From positions 523,501 to 587,500 of the forward strand of contig JAACMV010000016.1 in NCBI GenBank assembly GCA_010909725.1: a stretch of 64,000 bases of DNA. Direction: 5' to 3'. This document shows, one piece after another, positions 8,815 to 21,880 of this stretch (positions within the stretch are counted from its first letter, which is position 1; every line of letters begins with the position of its first letter). Both the position numbers and the translations under genes were made by a program. The notes beneath the pieces were generated by a model. It ran no database searches. It had not been told where the DNA came from and saw nothing but the letters and a program-made list of their open reading frames with translations. The DNA is from Picochlorum sp. 'celeri'. Lineage: Eukaryota > Chlorophyta > Trebouxiophyceae.

Positions 8815-11800
8815 ATGACTCGCTCTCAGGAGATGGTACCAGAGGATACATCGCCCCAAGTGGGCAAGAATACTGATAGTGTAGTCGAGAGTGTTGTGGA
8901 GAAGAAGGTAGTGGCGAAGCAAGAGTCGGCATTGCCTATTTCCCTGTCCATGTCGTTTGACAATATGCACGGGTGCGTTGTTGTGTTGTAGGTTTGGGGT
9001 GAGTATGGGTATGTATTTGAGACATGTTATGATGTTTGTAGGGATTCTGCTGGGGTTCCAAAGCATTCAAAAGAGACGTATGAGGCGTTGGATGCCATGG
9101 TAGAAAAGTTGGGAGGTGACAAGCCTGTTCACTCAGTCCTTGTTGCGAACAATGGTCTTGCTGCCGTGAAGTTCATTCGTTCTGTGAGGAATTGGGCATT
9201 CAAAAGATTTGGGGATGAGCGTGTGGTGAATTTGATCGCCATGGCGACGCCAGAGGACATGATGGCCGATGCAGAGCACATCAGGCTGGCTGACCAGTTT
9301 ATTGAAGTTCCTGGTGGTCGCAATGTGAACAACTACGCCAACGTACAGTTGATCGTTTCTCTTGCGTTGAGAACTCGAGTTGATGCTGTGTGGCCTGGAT
9401 GGTGCGTGACAGCTTGTGTGGATGGTGTGCATGAGTATTCTGTAATCTAATGTCGGTGTCTTGGTCATGTAGGGGTCATGCATCTGAGAAACCAGAGCTG
9501 CCAGAGCTCTTGGGTAATACGCCTACTGGTGTGAGATTTATTGGACCAGGGCAGTACGCCATGGCTGCGCTTGGAGATAAGATTGGCTCGTCCATCTTGG
9601 CTCAGTCAGCTGGTGTGCCAACATTGCCTTGGAGTGGAGACGGTGTCATGATCAAGTACGAAGATTGTGACAATGGCGAAATCCCGGACGATATATATGA
9701 TAAGGCGTGCCTTCATAATGTGGCCGAAGCTATTGCCTGCTTTGAGAGGATCAATGCACCTATTATGCTCAAGGCATCGTGGGGAGGTGGAGGCAAAGGA
9801 ATCCGCATGGTGAAGCATGTGGATGAGGTGCCCAACGCATTCAAGCAAGTGCAAGCAGAAGTTCCAGGATCTCCCATCTTTGCCATGAAGCTCGCGAGGA
9901 GGAGCAGGCATTTGGAAGTTCAGTTGTTGGCTGATATGCATGGAAATGTATGTTCTGTTTTCAGCAGAGATTGCTCTGTGCAGAGACGTCACCAGAAGAT
10001 TGTTGAAGAGGGACCTGTAACTGTAGCACATGCTGAGAAATTAAACCATATGGAAAGCTGTGCCCGCTCCCTTGCCAGGAGTGTAAAGTATGTTGGTGCT
10101 GCCACAGTTGAGTATCTCTATGCCATGGAGGATGATGAGTACTGCTTCTTGGAATTGAATCCTCGTCTCCAAGTGGAGCATCCAGTCACTGAGTGGATTT
10201 CTGGGGTGAATATCCCTGCTTGTCAGTTGCTTATTGCACAGGGTGTGCCTCTTCATGCAATCCCTGACCTACGCCGACTGTATGGGAAGGACCCAGAGGG
10301 TACTGACCCCATTGATTTCGAAGATTTCAATGCCCGCAATCCGCCATCTGGTCATGTTGTAGCTGTCAGAATTACAGCAGAAAATGCGAACGCTGGGTTC
10401 AAGCCGACTGCCGGGAAGATTGAGGAGATTTCTTTCAGAGGTACTCCTGACGTGTGGGGCTACTTTTCAGTCAAAGGAGGTGGCTCGGTCCATGAGTTCT
10501 CTGACTCTCAATTCGGCCATTTGTTTGCAAAGGGAGAGAATAGGAATGCTGCTATCCGTGCTATGGTGGTTGCTTTGAAGGAACTCAAAATCAGAGGGGA
10601 GATCCGAACAAATTCTGACTATGTCTGTGATTTGATACAAACAAGTGATTTTATCGGGGATTCTCATGACACTGGATGGTTGGATAAGAGAATCGCAGAG
10701 CAAATCACGACAGAAAGCCCACCTTGGCATTTGTCTGTTGTATGCGGTGCAGCCGTGAGAGCAACTCAAAAGTTCAACAGGAAACAAATAGAGTACCTTG
10801 GGTACCTGGAGAAGGGGCAGCTTCCCCCAGCCAGAATTTCTATGAACACTTCTGTTGAATCATTTGTTGTTGATGAGGAGAAGTTCTCTGTTGAGGTCTC
10901 TCGAACTGGTCCTCAGAGTTTGTCCATGCGACTGAATGGCTCCACTCTTGATGTGGTGGCACGAGAATTGAATGATGGAGGGCTACTGATCCAGTTGGAC
11001 GGCGTCTCTCACGTTGTTCATGCTGAAGAAGAACCCAGTGGAACAAGGTTGCTGATTGGAACAAGCACATGCCTACTGTCAAATGAGCACGATCCATCCC
11101 AGTTAACCTCCTTATCCACAGGGAAATTAATCAGGTATTTGGTTGAGGATGGAGCCCACATCCAAGCAAACACAGCATATGCTGAGATTGAAGTCATGAA
11201 GATGGTTATGGAGCTCACGTGCCCTTCATCTGGAGTGATAACATTTGAGATTCCAGAAGGGTCAGTTCTGGCTCCAGGCAGTCTCATTGCTCGCCTCAAG
11301 TTGGACGACCTTGCATCTGTCAAGACAGCAACCCCATTCACGGGACAATGGCCTGAGGTTGGACCTCCAGTCGTACGGGCTGACGGAGTGCAAAAGAGAT
11401 TCAACGAGTCAGTTACAAGTGCGGACAACATCCTGGCTGGCTATCCTAACCCAGTCGATTCAACTGTTTCAATTCTGAGAGAAACAGCCAGCGACCCCAC
11501 CCTGCCACTGTTGCAATGGGATGAAGCATATGGAGTTGTTTCGAGCCGTTTACCACATAAATTCGCATCACTTCTAGAGAAAATCGTGGATGAGTGCGCA
11601 ACCGATCTGAACAAGGGTCTGAAGGAGAAAGCTGAGCATGGTGACCTGGATGCAATATCAAGAAGCTGCATGGAAACTTTGCTTGGAACCATGACACAGG
11701 AAGTATCACAAACTCCGCCCGAGGATATCGCTGCTTTGGAGCAGCTTCTTGAGCCTTTGATTGAAGTTGCTAGAAATCATGCAATGGGGTCTGAGCATTA

Positions 11801-14800
11801 TACAAGAAGCATCGTCAAGGGAATGTTGGCGAAATACTTGTCCGTGGAGGAGCAATTCCAAACAGCAGAGGGCATCACAGAGCAAGAGATCATCGACGCC
11901 ATGCGAAAGTCAAGTGCTAGCGATTTACAGTCAGTGGTGTCACTTGTTATTTCTCACAATGGGTTGAAGGCAAAGAACGATCTCATCATGTCCCTTCTCA
12001 GAACCTTTGTGAGGGAGCATCCAGATGAATACCGCCAAGAGCTCAGACACCTGGCTTCCCTTCAGGACAAAAAAGCAATTTCATTAGTTTTACTCGCCCA
12101 GAAATTGCTTGAGATGTCTCTTCTCGGGGAATTGAGGAAGATTGTGGCAAAAGCTCTCTCAGGAGATGAGGTCACCCTTGACCAAGCCATTACTGAAAAG
12201 GAGCCTGTGAGCCCTGGGGGAGTGGCCAGACGAGTAACTCTGAATGAGGGCCTTTTTGCTGGTTTGAGCGATATTGCGGCGTCTCCTTCAATGCGCCATG
12301 GAAAGATCGAGGACAGGATCAACATGCTGGTGATGGCCCCAGCAGCTGTGGAGGATGCGATTGCGTCCCTACTCCCTGACCATGCTGACTTGGAACTCAG
12401 GTCAAGGGCTTTGACGACATATATCCAGCGTATCTACCACCCATATATTGTTGTTGAGCCTCAGATGGATGTGTATAATGAAAATCTTTCGATGACATCC
12501 TGGGTGTATGAGAAGCAGTCAGCAGATGCTTCGATTACTGATTGCATTGGTGGCAGCATTGTTCTGGAGGATTTGAACATGCTTGAGGAAGGTGTTAATG
12601 CTTTGATGAATTCCAAGGCATCTTCTGGATTGAAATCCGAGGTAAACAAGGGTACACTCCATCTTATTCTTGACTCCAGAGCAGATGTGCCAGAATATGG
12701 AGTCTTCCTGGCCAAAGTGAACTCGCTGTCGAATTTAATTTTGGACGCTGGATACAATGCTGTATCATTGTTGAGCAGAGGTGAAAAGATGGTTCCTATG
12801 AGAACGGTCGTTTACTTCTCCGAAGCAGAAAGGAAATTCTCATCATCTCCTGTCCTGAGATTCATGGAGCCCCCAACTGCAGACTGCCTTGAAATGCACA
12901 AACTGCAGTCTTTCACAGAGCTTCGGCATACATCTTCGAGGAACAGGCAATGGAATCTCTTTGCAGTCACAGAACAGCGCGCCAAAATGATGTCACTGAA
13001 GAGGGTCTTCGCAAGAGGCGTTGTCAGACAGCTTGGTCGCCCAGACCTCCTGGCTGCAACTTACGGTGGCAACTCTGCAGCGGTCGCTAAAGCTGCCATG
13101 CAAGAAGTGGGATCGTCTATTGAGTCTGCTCTCACGGAATTTGAAAGAGCGGCATATATTGGTGAGAGCGGCTCTAAAGCGGACTGGGCGCACATTTTTG
13201 TTAATGTCATTGCCCCAGTAGCACTTGGTGATGAGGGCGACCAAATGAAAGTGGCATTGGCGTTGCGTGCAGCGGCTGCAACATTGACAGCTCATAATAT
13301 CTCTCGTTTGAGAAACTCATCAGTCGCCCAATGGGAGCTGAGACTTCGGACAGTAGGAAATAAGGCTGCATGGAGAGTGATTGTTTCCGTTCCCACTGGC
13401 CACGAAAGTGGAGAGGATTGCGTCGATGTTTACAGGGAGCACACCGATGGCACGCGCGTTATTTACAATGCAATTACAGGCGATTGTCCGATGAATAATG
13501 TACCAGTTTCTGCACCATACGAGCCCTTGGAGACGCTCCAGTTGAAGCAAATGGCTGCCCGTAGGCATAAGACAACCTACTGTTATGACTTCCCAGCTGT
13601 CTTTGAGCATGCATTGATGCAAGTCTGGGCCCAAAGGGCGGCTTCTGGAGAACCAGATGCTGTTCCTCCCACGTCAAAGCTTGTTGAAGCACAGGAACTT
13701 GTCCCACGTGATGAGGAATTGCTGAATTTCCGGCAATCGGCTCCCCTTGTGCCCATGAAGAGACCACCTAACCTCAACAAGGTTGGAGTGGTAGCCTGGC
13801 TAATGACCTTGCATACCCCAGAATACCCTCAAGGACGACAGATTGTCACGATTGCAAATGACATCACCCATTCCTTCGGAGCATTTGGTCCAAAGGAGGA
13901 TGCCATGTTCCGTGCTGCCACTGATTTTGCACTGGAGAACCGCCTGCCAGTTGTCTACCTCGCAGCTAATAGTGGTGCAAGGGTTGGTTTGGCTAACGAG
14001 CTCAAATTATGCATGAAAGTTGCATGGGTAAACAACGAAGATCCTACCAAGGGATTCAGATACATTTATCTGTCCAAAGAAGACCATGACTCTATACTGG
14101 AAAGGGCAAAAGAGTCTGGAGTCACACCCTTCAAGGCGCAGATGATTGATGATGAAGGCGAAGTGAGATATCAACTCTCAGATATCATTGGTCTCGAGGA
14201 TGGCCTTGGAGTCGAGTGTTTGAGTGGAAGTGGCTCCATTGCTGGTATTTACTCAAAAGCATTCAAGGAGGGATTCACTCTCACTCTTGTGTCTGGAAGG
14301 ACTGTCGGTATTGGAGCATACCTCGCCAGGTTGGGTCGTCGTTGCATCCAGAGGAAGGATCAACCAATCATTCTCACTGGATTTGCGGCTCTCAACAAAT
14401 TGCTTGGCAGAGAGGTATACACAAGCCACATGCAGTTGGGAGGTCCAAAGATCATGGGCACGAATGGTGTGTCCCATCACATTGTTCACGATGATCTAGA
14501 AGGAGTAACGAAAGTGCTCGAATGGATTTCATTCATTCCCTCTCGTACTGGCGAGACGATTCCCAAACTTCCAACATCAGACTCCATTACCAGAAGAGTT
14601 GCCTACAAGCCAGCAGATGGCGAAAAATTGAATCCTCGTTCTGCTATTGCTGGATATGATGATGCGGCGACAGGTGGCTGGGTATCTGGACTGTTTGATC
14701 GTGGTTCTTGGCTTGAAAGCCAATCTGGATGGGCGAGAACGGTGGTCACAGGCCGAGCCCGACTTGGAGGAATTCCTTGTGGCGTCATTGCAGTGGAAGT

Positions 14801-15872
14801 CGACACTGTCATGCTCGACATCCCTGCCGATCCAGGAATGCCGGATTCCTCTGAAAAGACTATTCCACAGGCTGGCCAAGTCTGGTTCCCAGACTCTGCC
14901 CTGAAGACTGCCCATGCAATGGAAGAATTTGATCTGGAAGGCCTTCCTCTCTTTGTCATGGCAAACTGGAGAGGCTTCAGTGGCGGACAGCGAGATCTCT
15001 TTGAAGGAGTCTTGCAAGCAGGATCTTTGATTGTCGAAAATTTGAGGTCGTATCGTCAGCCAGTCTTTATGTACATCCCCCCTGGGTGCGAGCTTCGAGG
15101 TGGAGCTTGGGTTGTGATTGACTCTCAGATCAACCCCGACCAGATTGAGAGTTATGCTGACACCACAGCAAAGGGTGGGGTGCTCGAGCCAGAAGGAATG
15201 GTGGAAATCAAGTTCAGATCCAAGGAGCTGATCAGCGCCATGCACAGATTGGATCCTGTGATGAAAGCTTTGGTCACCAGCCACGGAGCTGATCACAGCC
15301 TGGTGAAAGAACGAGAGGCCAAACTCCTGCCAATCTACACTGGCATAGCACAATCATTCGCACAAATGCATGACACGCCAGTCCGAATGCAAGCAAAGGG
15401 AGTCATCAAAGAAATCGTACCATGGGAAACATCTAGGCAGTTCTTTGCCAATCGTCTCAAGAGACGCCTTGCAGAGGCTGCTCTTTGCACCCATTTGAGA
15501 TCAGCAGATGACAAGATCACCTCTGTTGAAGCCAAACAAATGATACGAGATTGGTATCTCACTAGTCCAATGAGTAGCAATGCTGATTCAAACATAAGCC
15601 TGGTCGTCGACCATGCAATGAACCTGGATGAGCAGGAAGCCTTGTGGCAAGATGATGCAGCCTTCATGGACTGGGTAGATGGACCATCGGGAGCGGCTCG
15701 CATTTCGCTCGAACTCAGACACGTCCGTCAGCAATCAGCAACCAAGCTCGTCAAAGCTCTCAGTAGTACATCTGAAGGAACGCAAGGCCTGATGCAAGGT
15801 CTTGAGGAGGCCATGGAAACGAATCATTCGTTGCTCTTGCAACTTCGAAATTTGGTCAACCAGCGTGGATGA
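8815..15872 (+). CDS. ACC: Acetyl-CoA carboxylase, homomeric multidomain
   Basis: Carboxylates acetyl-CoA to malonyl-CoA, the committed step of fatty-acid synthesis. Exons are 8815-8972, 9042-9401 and 9473-15872, with introns of 69 and 71 nt (both with GTGCGT donors). The protein is 2305 aa if translation starts at the first ATG, 8815. In order it has biotin carboxylase with its ATP-grasp glycine loop (KASWGGGGKGIR) and ELNPRLQVEHP, then the biotin carrier with EVMKMVME (biotinyl Lys near residue 745). A long central region follows, then the carboxyltransferase (GSGSIAGIYS, GRTVGIGAYLARLG, LGGPKIMGTNG). All catalytic parts appear intact. The frame upstream of 8815 is open but lacks ATG. A transit peptide from a further 5' exon is possible, so plastid versus cytosolic location is open. 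Confidence 0.95.
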
Positions 15873-15940
15873 ATCTTTTTTACCCACCAGTCTCTTGTTT
15901 TGTGTCTTTGTTTGTAATTAAATTCTGATTTCATATATTT

Positions 15941-17356
15941 ATGAGTCTTTATTCAAGACTGTGCTCGACGATCCCGTCGGCAGTGTCAAACTCGTCTGAG
16001 TTTCCCTTGTTGCCAGGGTATGCACAAGGTTCGGCTCCTGCTGTTCTTCAAAGCCGCCTGGGATCACGAAGATTTACATCAAATACCTCTAGGTATCGAA
16101 TTAATGCCCATGAGGACTATATTAGGTTCGATGCGTGTTTGAGAATTCTCCAACTACCTTGACCTAGCAATCACTGGTTTGATCGTCACGTCTGATGCAT
16201 GTGCAGCGTTTCAAACGAATCTGGAGGTAATAAACGTTTAGTTGTGCACCGCCGAGATGCAGTAACGGTCGACCTGAACAAGGGGTCGGGTTTGGACGAC
16301 CAGAGCATAGTAGAGGATAGCCAGCATGTTGGCCTGAATGGAAAGTTTGTGGTTCCTGCTGAGCGGGTGGCACAGCTCAAAGAAGAACTGGGTATGACGT
16401 CTGATGAGCTTATTAAATCGCTGATAACTCCCGCATCGGCATTAGCACGCCCGCCGATTTCAACGTTTCATGTGGGGTATGTTGTCTTTCTGGCTGGACT
16501 CGTCCATGATGTTTACCTCTACCCTTTTTTCATGGTTAATGAATGAATGCAGAGCTGTAGGTATTGGGGGCAGTGGTAATTTATATGTCGGCTGTAATCT
16601 TGAGTTTGCAAATCTACCCTTGTACAATTCTGTGCATGCTGAGCAATTTCTACTGGTAAATGCATTGCATCATCGAGAGACCCGGATTGAAAAGCTGGCA
16701 ATCTCCGCAGCTCCCTGTGGACATTGCAGGCAATTTTTCTCGGAACTAAATTGCGCGGTACGATGGGTCTATGGGTGTGAGAATCTTGTCAATGATGCGA
16801 CCATCATGGCTGTGATTGTTTGCTGCAGGACTCTATAAAGTTTTTATTTTTCAATGGCTCGTATTCACTAGGTCAGCTGCTCCCAATGCGTTTTAAACCG
16901 ACAGATTTGCTGGAAGATCCAGAGACTCCGTTACTGCTGTTGCCTCAGAATAATCAAGTAAAATTTTCTCCCCAAGCTGAGGAGCAGATTCAAGAATGGA
17001 GGGACTCGGGGAATACCCTGCTTGTCCAAGCTGCAGAAGCAGCATTGGAGGAGTGCAGAAATGCCTATTGTCCATACAGCAGATGTCCTGCCTCCGCATC
17101 AATTGTGACAGATGATGGAGGCGTGTATGCAGGAGGTTATATAGAGAGTGCTGCGTATAATCCAAGCATGTTGCCGCTGCAGAGTGCCATTATAGATGCT
17201 GTGATTGATGGAATGCCGTGCTACACCAAGATGACAGCAGCCATATTGCTGGAAACAGAAGGCGGAGCTGTGCAGCATGATAGAACGATGAGAGTCAATG
17301 TTGCACAAATAGCTCCACAAGCAGACTTTTTTGTGTTACATGTACAAAATGTTTGA
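15941..17356 (+). CDS. Cytidine deaminase, plant-type two-domain
   Basis: Hydrolytic deamination of cytidine and deoxycytidine to uridine forms in pyrimidine salvage. Four exons: 15941-16092, 16207-16476, 16553-16757 and 16829-17356, giving 384 aa. The first exon encodes a basic, Ser-rich leader (MSLYSRLCSTIPSAVSN...) that looks like an organellar presequence. The catalytic domain has the zinc site HAE (near residue 169) and PCGHC (near 194). The second domain (AYCPYSRCPASASIV...YNPSMLPLQSAI) lacks these residues and matches the non-catalytic repeat of the dimeric bacterial and plant enzymes. Introns are 114, 76 and 71 nt with GTAT/GTAC donors. The stop is 30 bp from the convergent IPK1 stop. 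Confidence 0.9.
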
Positions 17357-17386
17357 AAATTTTCTCATCAATGCCAATGGGCAGGT

Positions 17387-18772
17387 TCAACATGCTGAAT
17401 TGACCCGCATAATTTCCCTATCTAATGCGGCATGCGCTTTAATTTTCTCCAATGGTTTTCTATCTAAATCTACGATTGTGATCCTATACATACAAGATAT
17501 ACCCAGGGATGTGCATATGGCACCTGTCCCACAGGGATTTCGGGGCTGGTGCCTGGTAGTTGCATCACCTGTTGCGCAGAATGAAATCATAAGAGAGCAA
17601 TCTTTCGCCGTTGCAGCAATAAAGTAGTCCGCTACTATATCCATAATCTTTTCTTTTTCAAAAGTTAGGAGGCGTTCAAGCGCCAAGGAAGGCTCACCTG
17701 TCTTGCTGTTGATTTCCACATCTGGAGACACCAATCTATTTACCAATTTTTCGACTGCCTGTACGTCATATTGACACGCATTTTGCATAGTAAGAATATT
17801 CTGCAGTATATTTTCTTGTAAAAGAATCTCTGCAAGTATAATCGACAGTGTTTCCTTGGCACAAGATGTCACAGTGTCTGATGGCAACATTGTCTGAACA
17901 ATAGATTTGCACAGGCCACAAACATCATCCAAGGGGCACCGGTGCCCTCCACGAAAGACGCTCAGATTGTTTTGCGGATTATCAAAAAGTGCGATAAGAG
18001 CGCGCACCATGCGCTCTTTTTGATTCGAGAAGAGATCCAGAGGATCATAGGCACTCCTAGAGGAGATTGATCCTTGCTCTAATTTGAGTGTTTGGTGCAG
18101 TGAGTATCTCGACCTGGTATGCTTTAGAGTTCTCTCATGTAGTGGAACAGTATCACATGTCAAAATATTTCCAAATTTTGGCTTAATCTCGACACATACT
18201 GTATCTGACGTTGCCTGCCCCCCCAGTAGGGTTGCATCAGGCATGAGCAGGACATCCTTTGTCAGAGTGGAGCCAGCACCAATCTCTCGCAGTCGAGCAC
18301 ATTTCTGCATATGTGTATTCATGCCATCAAAATCATTCACAGCGTCAATCATACTTTCGTGGTATCGTACCATCAGGGGCACATGGCATGCACCAAGCCT
18401 TGGGATGACAACTGACTCCATAAACTTTGCCCTATCATACTCAGCATGATGGTCCCTTTGAGGACAGATCTCGTATCCGCGCCTCTTCCACATTTCGTAT
18501 TCCAATAGTCCCAGCCTTTTCTTCAGACTCTGTTCAGATACGACATGGGTATCCACTGCTAGCTCTTGTCCCTTGTTCTTTGAACACCTTGCAACCAATG
18601 CAAGGTGCTCGTACGATGTAATGCGCACTCCATGTACGGAATTAGCATTCCCATATCCTTTCAAATCTTTCCATGTTCCAGTGCAATGAAGAATGTCGTC
18701 ATCGCCAGACTGAGGGTGGGATTGAAAGAGCCTGCAAAGATTGCAGCAGGGGGTGCAATCCTTTGCCGTCAT
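17387..18772 (-). CDS. IPK1: Inositol-pentakisphosphate 2-kinase
   Basis: Phosphorylates the 2-position of inositol pentakisphosphate, making phytate (InsP6). The protein is 461 aa from the ATG at 18772; an in-frame TTG six bases earlier is not needed. Family signatures are visible: VCVEIKPKFG (the EIKPK catalytic-lobe motif), RYSLHQTLKLEQG, YDPLDLFS, and the block ending FDNPQNNLSVFRGG. The N-terminus shows GYGNANSVHGVRI, the glycine-rich nucleotide region. Single exon. It lies 59 nt downstream of the SEC3 stop on the same strand and 30 bp tail-to-tail with cytidine deaminase. Confidence in function is high because the linear motifs are specific to this family. Confidence 0.9.
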   Translation of the reverse strand: MTAKDCTPCCNLCRLFQSHPQSGDDDILHCTGTWKDLKGYGNANSVHGVRITSYEHLALVARCSKNKGQELAVDTHVVSEQSLKKRLGLLEYEMWKRRGYEICPQRDHHAEYDRAKFMESVVIPRLGACHVPLMVRYHESMIDAVNDFDGMNTHMQKCARLREIGAGSTLTKDVLLMPDATLLGGQATSDTVCVEIKPKFGNILTCDTVPLHERTLKHTRSRYSLHQTLKLEQGSISSRSAYDPLDLFSNQKERMVRALIALFDNPQNNLSVFRGGHRCPLDDVCGLCKSIVQTMLPSDTVTSCAKETLSIILAEILLQENILQNILTMQNACQYDVQAVEKLVNRLVSPDVEINSKTGEPSLALERLLTFEKEKIMDIVADYFIAATAKDCSLMISFCATGDATTRHQPRNPCGTGAICTSLGISCMYRITIVDLDRKPLEKIKAHAALDREIMRVNSAC

Positions 18773-18831
18773 CCTCAAACCATAATAGTAGCTGCTTTAC
18801 AAGGAAATAAACCCAATAAATAAATAAATTA

Positions 18832-21800
18832 TCAGCTATCGAGGCGGAGCTGGCTGGATCTCATGCTGGACAACGCCGAGCGGATATCCGTCACTGAGGA
18901 ATCTGAGCACATAGTTTCCAGACTGTCCAAGGCATTTAAAACTCTTGCATCGACACGCTCCCAGACGACATTGACAAGATATGATGCCGACTCGCCAAGA
19001 TCCTTCTTGATCCGATTCCGTACCGCATTGAGCTTGGACTGAAAGGTTTCAGGGTCATCAATCAATGGCTGGAATACCGCAACATCAATGCTGGGAATAC
19101 TCTTGCCTTTCTGCGAATCAGGAATGTCACAGAGTGCTTCAAGATCATTCTCGGCCAGAATTGAATGAATATATGCCTTGAGGGAGGCATTTCTCCCCTC
19201 TGCTGCTCTTGTGCAGTACTGTTTCAGCACCTTGGATTGCTTGATGGGCAATGCTTGCAGACTAATTCTCAGAAATGCATAGTTTTCAAGCCGAATCCGT
19301 TCTTTGTGTTTATCATGATCGCTTGTTTTCGACTCAATTGCCGAAAACATACTTGGAAGGACTTTTGCGTACAATTCATCTGCCATGTGACGAATCCTTT
19401 GACTTGGCGTGCTGGTTGGAAGTGAGAAACTCCCACTGGAAGCTGCAGATATTTGCGGCACCATGTCAAATTCGACCGAGCCTTGAGGACTTTGGAAAGG
19501 AGACAACGGCAATATTGTACCAGGATTTTGTGATTCTTGTGAATCGGACGAAGCAAGCATGCTTCCATCCTTTGCAACCCACTCTGCTGCTATGGCCTCC
19601 ATTGCATTCGCAAGCGATTCAAAGTTGGCTACAAAGGGGAAAATGTGAATCGAGCTACCGCTTCGTGCGCTTGGTGCTTTTCTTATAGCCTCAGTAATCT
19701 CGAGCACAAATGACTTCCAAAATCCGTCTGCGTCCTTCAAAACTTCTGCCAACATTTCACAAATCACAGTCCCTGAAAGCGACTCTGGCTGCAATCGAAC
19801 TTTGAATGACTCTATCGTCCCCACAATATCAAGGCAACTAAGTCCACGAGAGGACTTGACTGACAACAGAAATTGAGATATTTCAGGGCCAATACCTTGA
19901 ACGAGACTCCTTGCTGCAGATATATGAGGGATCAAAATCCCAGATTTATCCAACAAATCAACAAGCACTGCAATCTCATTCGTGATACGAGGCATCAACG
20001 ATGTAATAGATGCGCTAAAAGCCGAAGAAATTTCTGAACCTTCGATACTCGAATCAGTATTCAGCACAGGGGCATCACTGGCATATCGATTCTTCTGCAT
20101 GTGACTTGAATGCATTCGTTCCAATGCCGTTGCTGACTCCACTCTCTTCATCATTTCCTTTCCAATCGACTTACTTCCAGTCATATCATGCTGCACTTGT
20201 AAACTAGCCAACGAACGTTCCACCTCCTTCTTCAGACCACTGTTGGTCGATTCCAGATACCTGTACACTCTTGCCTTGCCTGCCTCGGCATCAACCATGG
20301 CTATCAACCCCAACAAAGGCGCCAGTGTTGCAATCTTTTCATGCAATTGAAGCTGTTCTTGGAAAGAATCTAAAGTTTCTCTCGAAGCAGGAGCTACCTG
20401 CGAATCAAAGTGATCAACAGCCCTCTTCAAAAACCTCTTCTCGATATCCTTCATCCTTTTCAAAGAATCCTCCACAAGTTTCATATTTACAAACTCTGGA
20501 TTCAATCCACTTTTCCTCGATGCTCGTGTCTTTTTACCATGAATAGCATCAATTTTAGACAGCAGCATTTCACAGGCAACGCGCATCTCATCAAAATATT
20601 TTGCACGCATCTCCTGCTCCAACAACACCCGCTCCACCTCTGGACGCAGAGTACAATGATCCAACAACGAATTCATCGCTTCCAAAAGCAACGCATTGTT
20701 CCTTGAATGATTCTCCAAATACCCACTACTTTTCTCAATCACCGCCACATCGTCTTTCAAATGCCTCAGTTTCAATTCAAACATCCCAATTGTCTCCTCC
20801 AAATCATCCAAACATCCCAACGTTGTGAAAATACCATCATGTATCCTATTCGACCTCACTCGAGACTCCAACAGCTCATGAATATTCGCATCATCTAACG
20901 CCTGAAGTTCTGAAGATATTTTTCTACACGCATCCTCCAAAGAACTGGCACCTTCAGACACAGCATCCAACAACACATCCGCCCTGATATTCTCCCGCAT
21001 ACTGTACGCTGTTTCCTTCCGACCAACGATAGAAGACGGATACGTCTTCTTCTTCTGTACTGTACCACTCGATTCTTCATGTTTCACCGTTGCCTGCTGC
21101 TGCAAGGCCACCGAAGGCAAGGTCGGCTGAATATCCATGCTGTCATACGCACTCGTCGTCCTCTCCTCATCCCGTTGCGTATCCACAACAGCCGGCGTTT
21201 CCTTTTCCTCATCGCTCTCTTCCTCTGACGACGACAACTCCCCATACACACCCAAATCCCTTCGCTTCACTCCAACCAACACCGGAACAACCTTTTCATG
21301 TGACTTGCAAAAAGAAAACACCACACCCAACAACTCTGCCCGCTCCTCCTCACTCACACACTCAAACGCCACCCGAACATCGCCTCCACTCAACTTTCGT
21401 GTAGAAAACGTCACCTGACACACCGGATGCGCTCCACCAAACGCCTCCAACACACTCACCATCTTCAACCGAAAGCTCTTCCGAACCTCGTACCCAACAC
21501 CACCATACTGACCACCACCTTCTGTACTCGCCCCTTTCTTCTTCTTACACACATGAAGCGATGCTTTAAACCCAGGACCACCAGCCCTACGTTGCACAGT
21601 AATACACACCACACGAGGCTTTTTCGTTGAACCAGGCACCACCCCTTGCTGCCGCTGTGTGACATCCTTTTGACTCCTCCCCTTCTTACCACTCGACAAC
21701 ACAGACTTGCGACCATACGGACCCTGTGCCACTGGAGTACATTTGATCACCTACACCATCATGACAACACCCTTGAGCTACATCATTCATTCAACCAACA

Positions 21801-21880
21801 AGCAAGGAAGAAGAAGAAGAAGAACATACAGCAAACGTGGATACCACCCGGTGAGGCGAGTGTAAAAACACCCGCTCCAT
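18832..21880 (-). CDS. SEC3: Exocyst complex component SEC3
   Basis: Subunit of the exocyst, which tethers secretory vesicles to the plasma membrane. Exon 1 is 21880-21830 (17 codons) and exon 2 is 21750-18832, separated by a 79-nt intron with a TTC-repeat polypyrimidine tract. The 989-aa product starts MERVFLHSPHRVVSTFA. An N-terminal PH-like region (about 60-170; VRKSFRLKMVSVLEAF, VAFECVSEEERAELL) is where SEC3 binds PIP2. A Ser/Glu-rich linker follows, then coiled coil and the long helical rod (LESRVRSNRIHDGIFTTLG, ALLEAMNSLLD). The large minus-strand frame begins with a GTG at an acceptor (GTGTAG|GTG), which is why the upstream exon is proposed. IPK1 follows after 59 nt. Confidence 0.85.

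Noticed and set aside
8436..8816. 126-codon minus-strand frame upstream of the carboxylase
   Set aside because: Antisense to carboxylase exon 1 and low-complexity; no domain.
8764..8991. Carboxylase start at GTG 8764
   Set aside because: The frame has no ATG until 8815, and nuclear genes rarely start at GTG; 8815 is used and a hidden upstream exon is noted.
14577..15353. 258-codon minus-strand frame inside acetyl-CoA carboxylase
   Set aside because: Antisense shadow of a strongly conserved coding exon; no family pattern.
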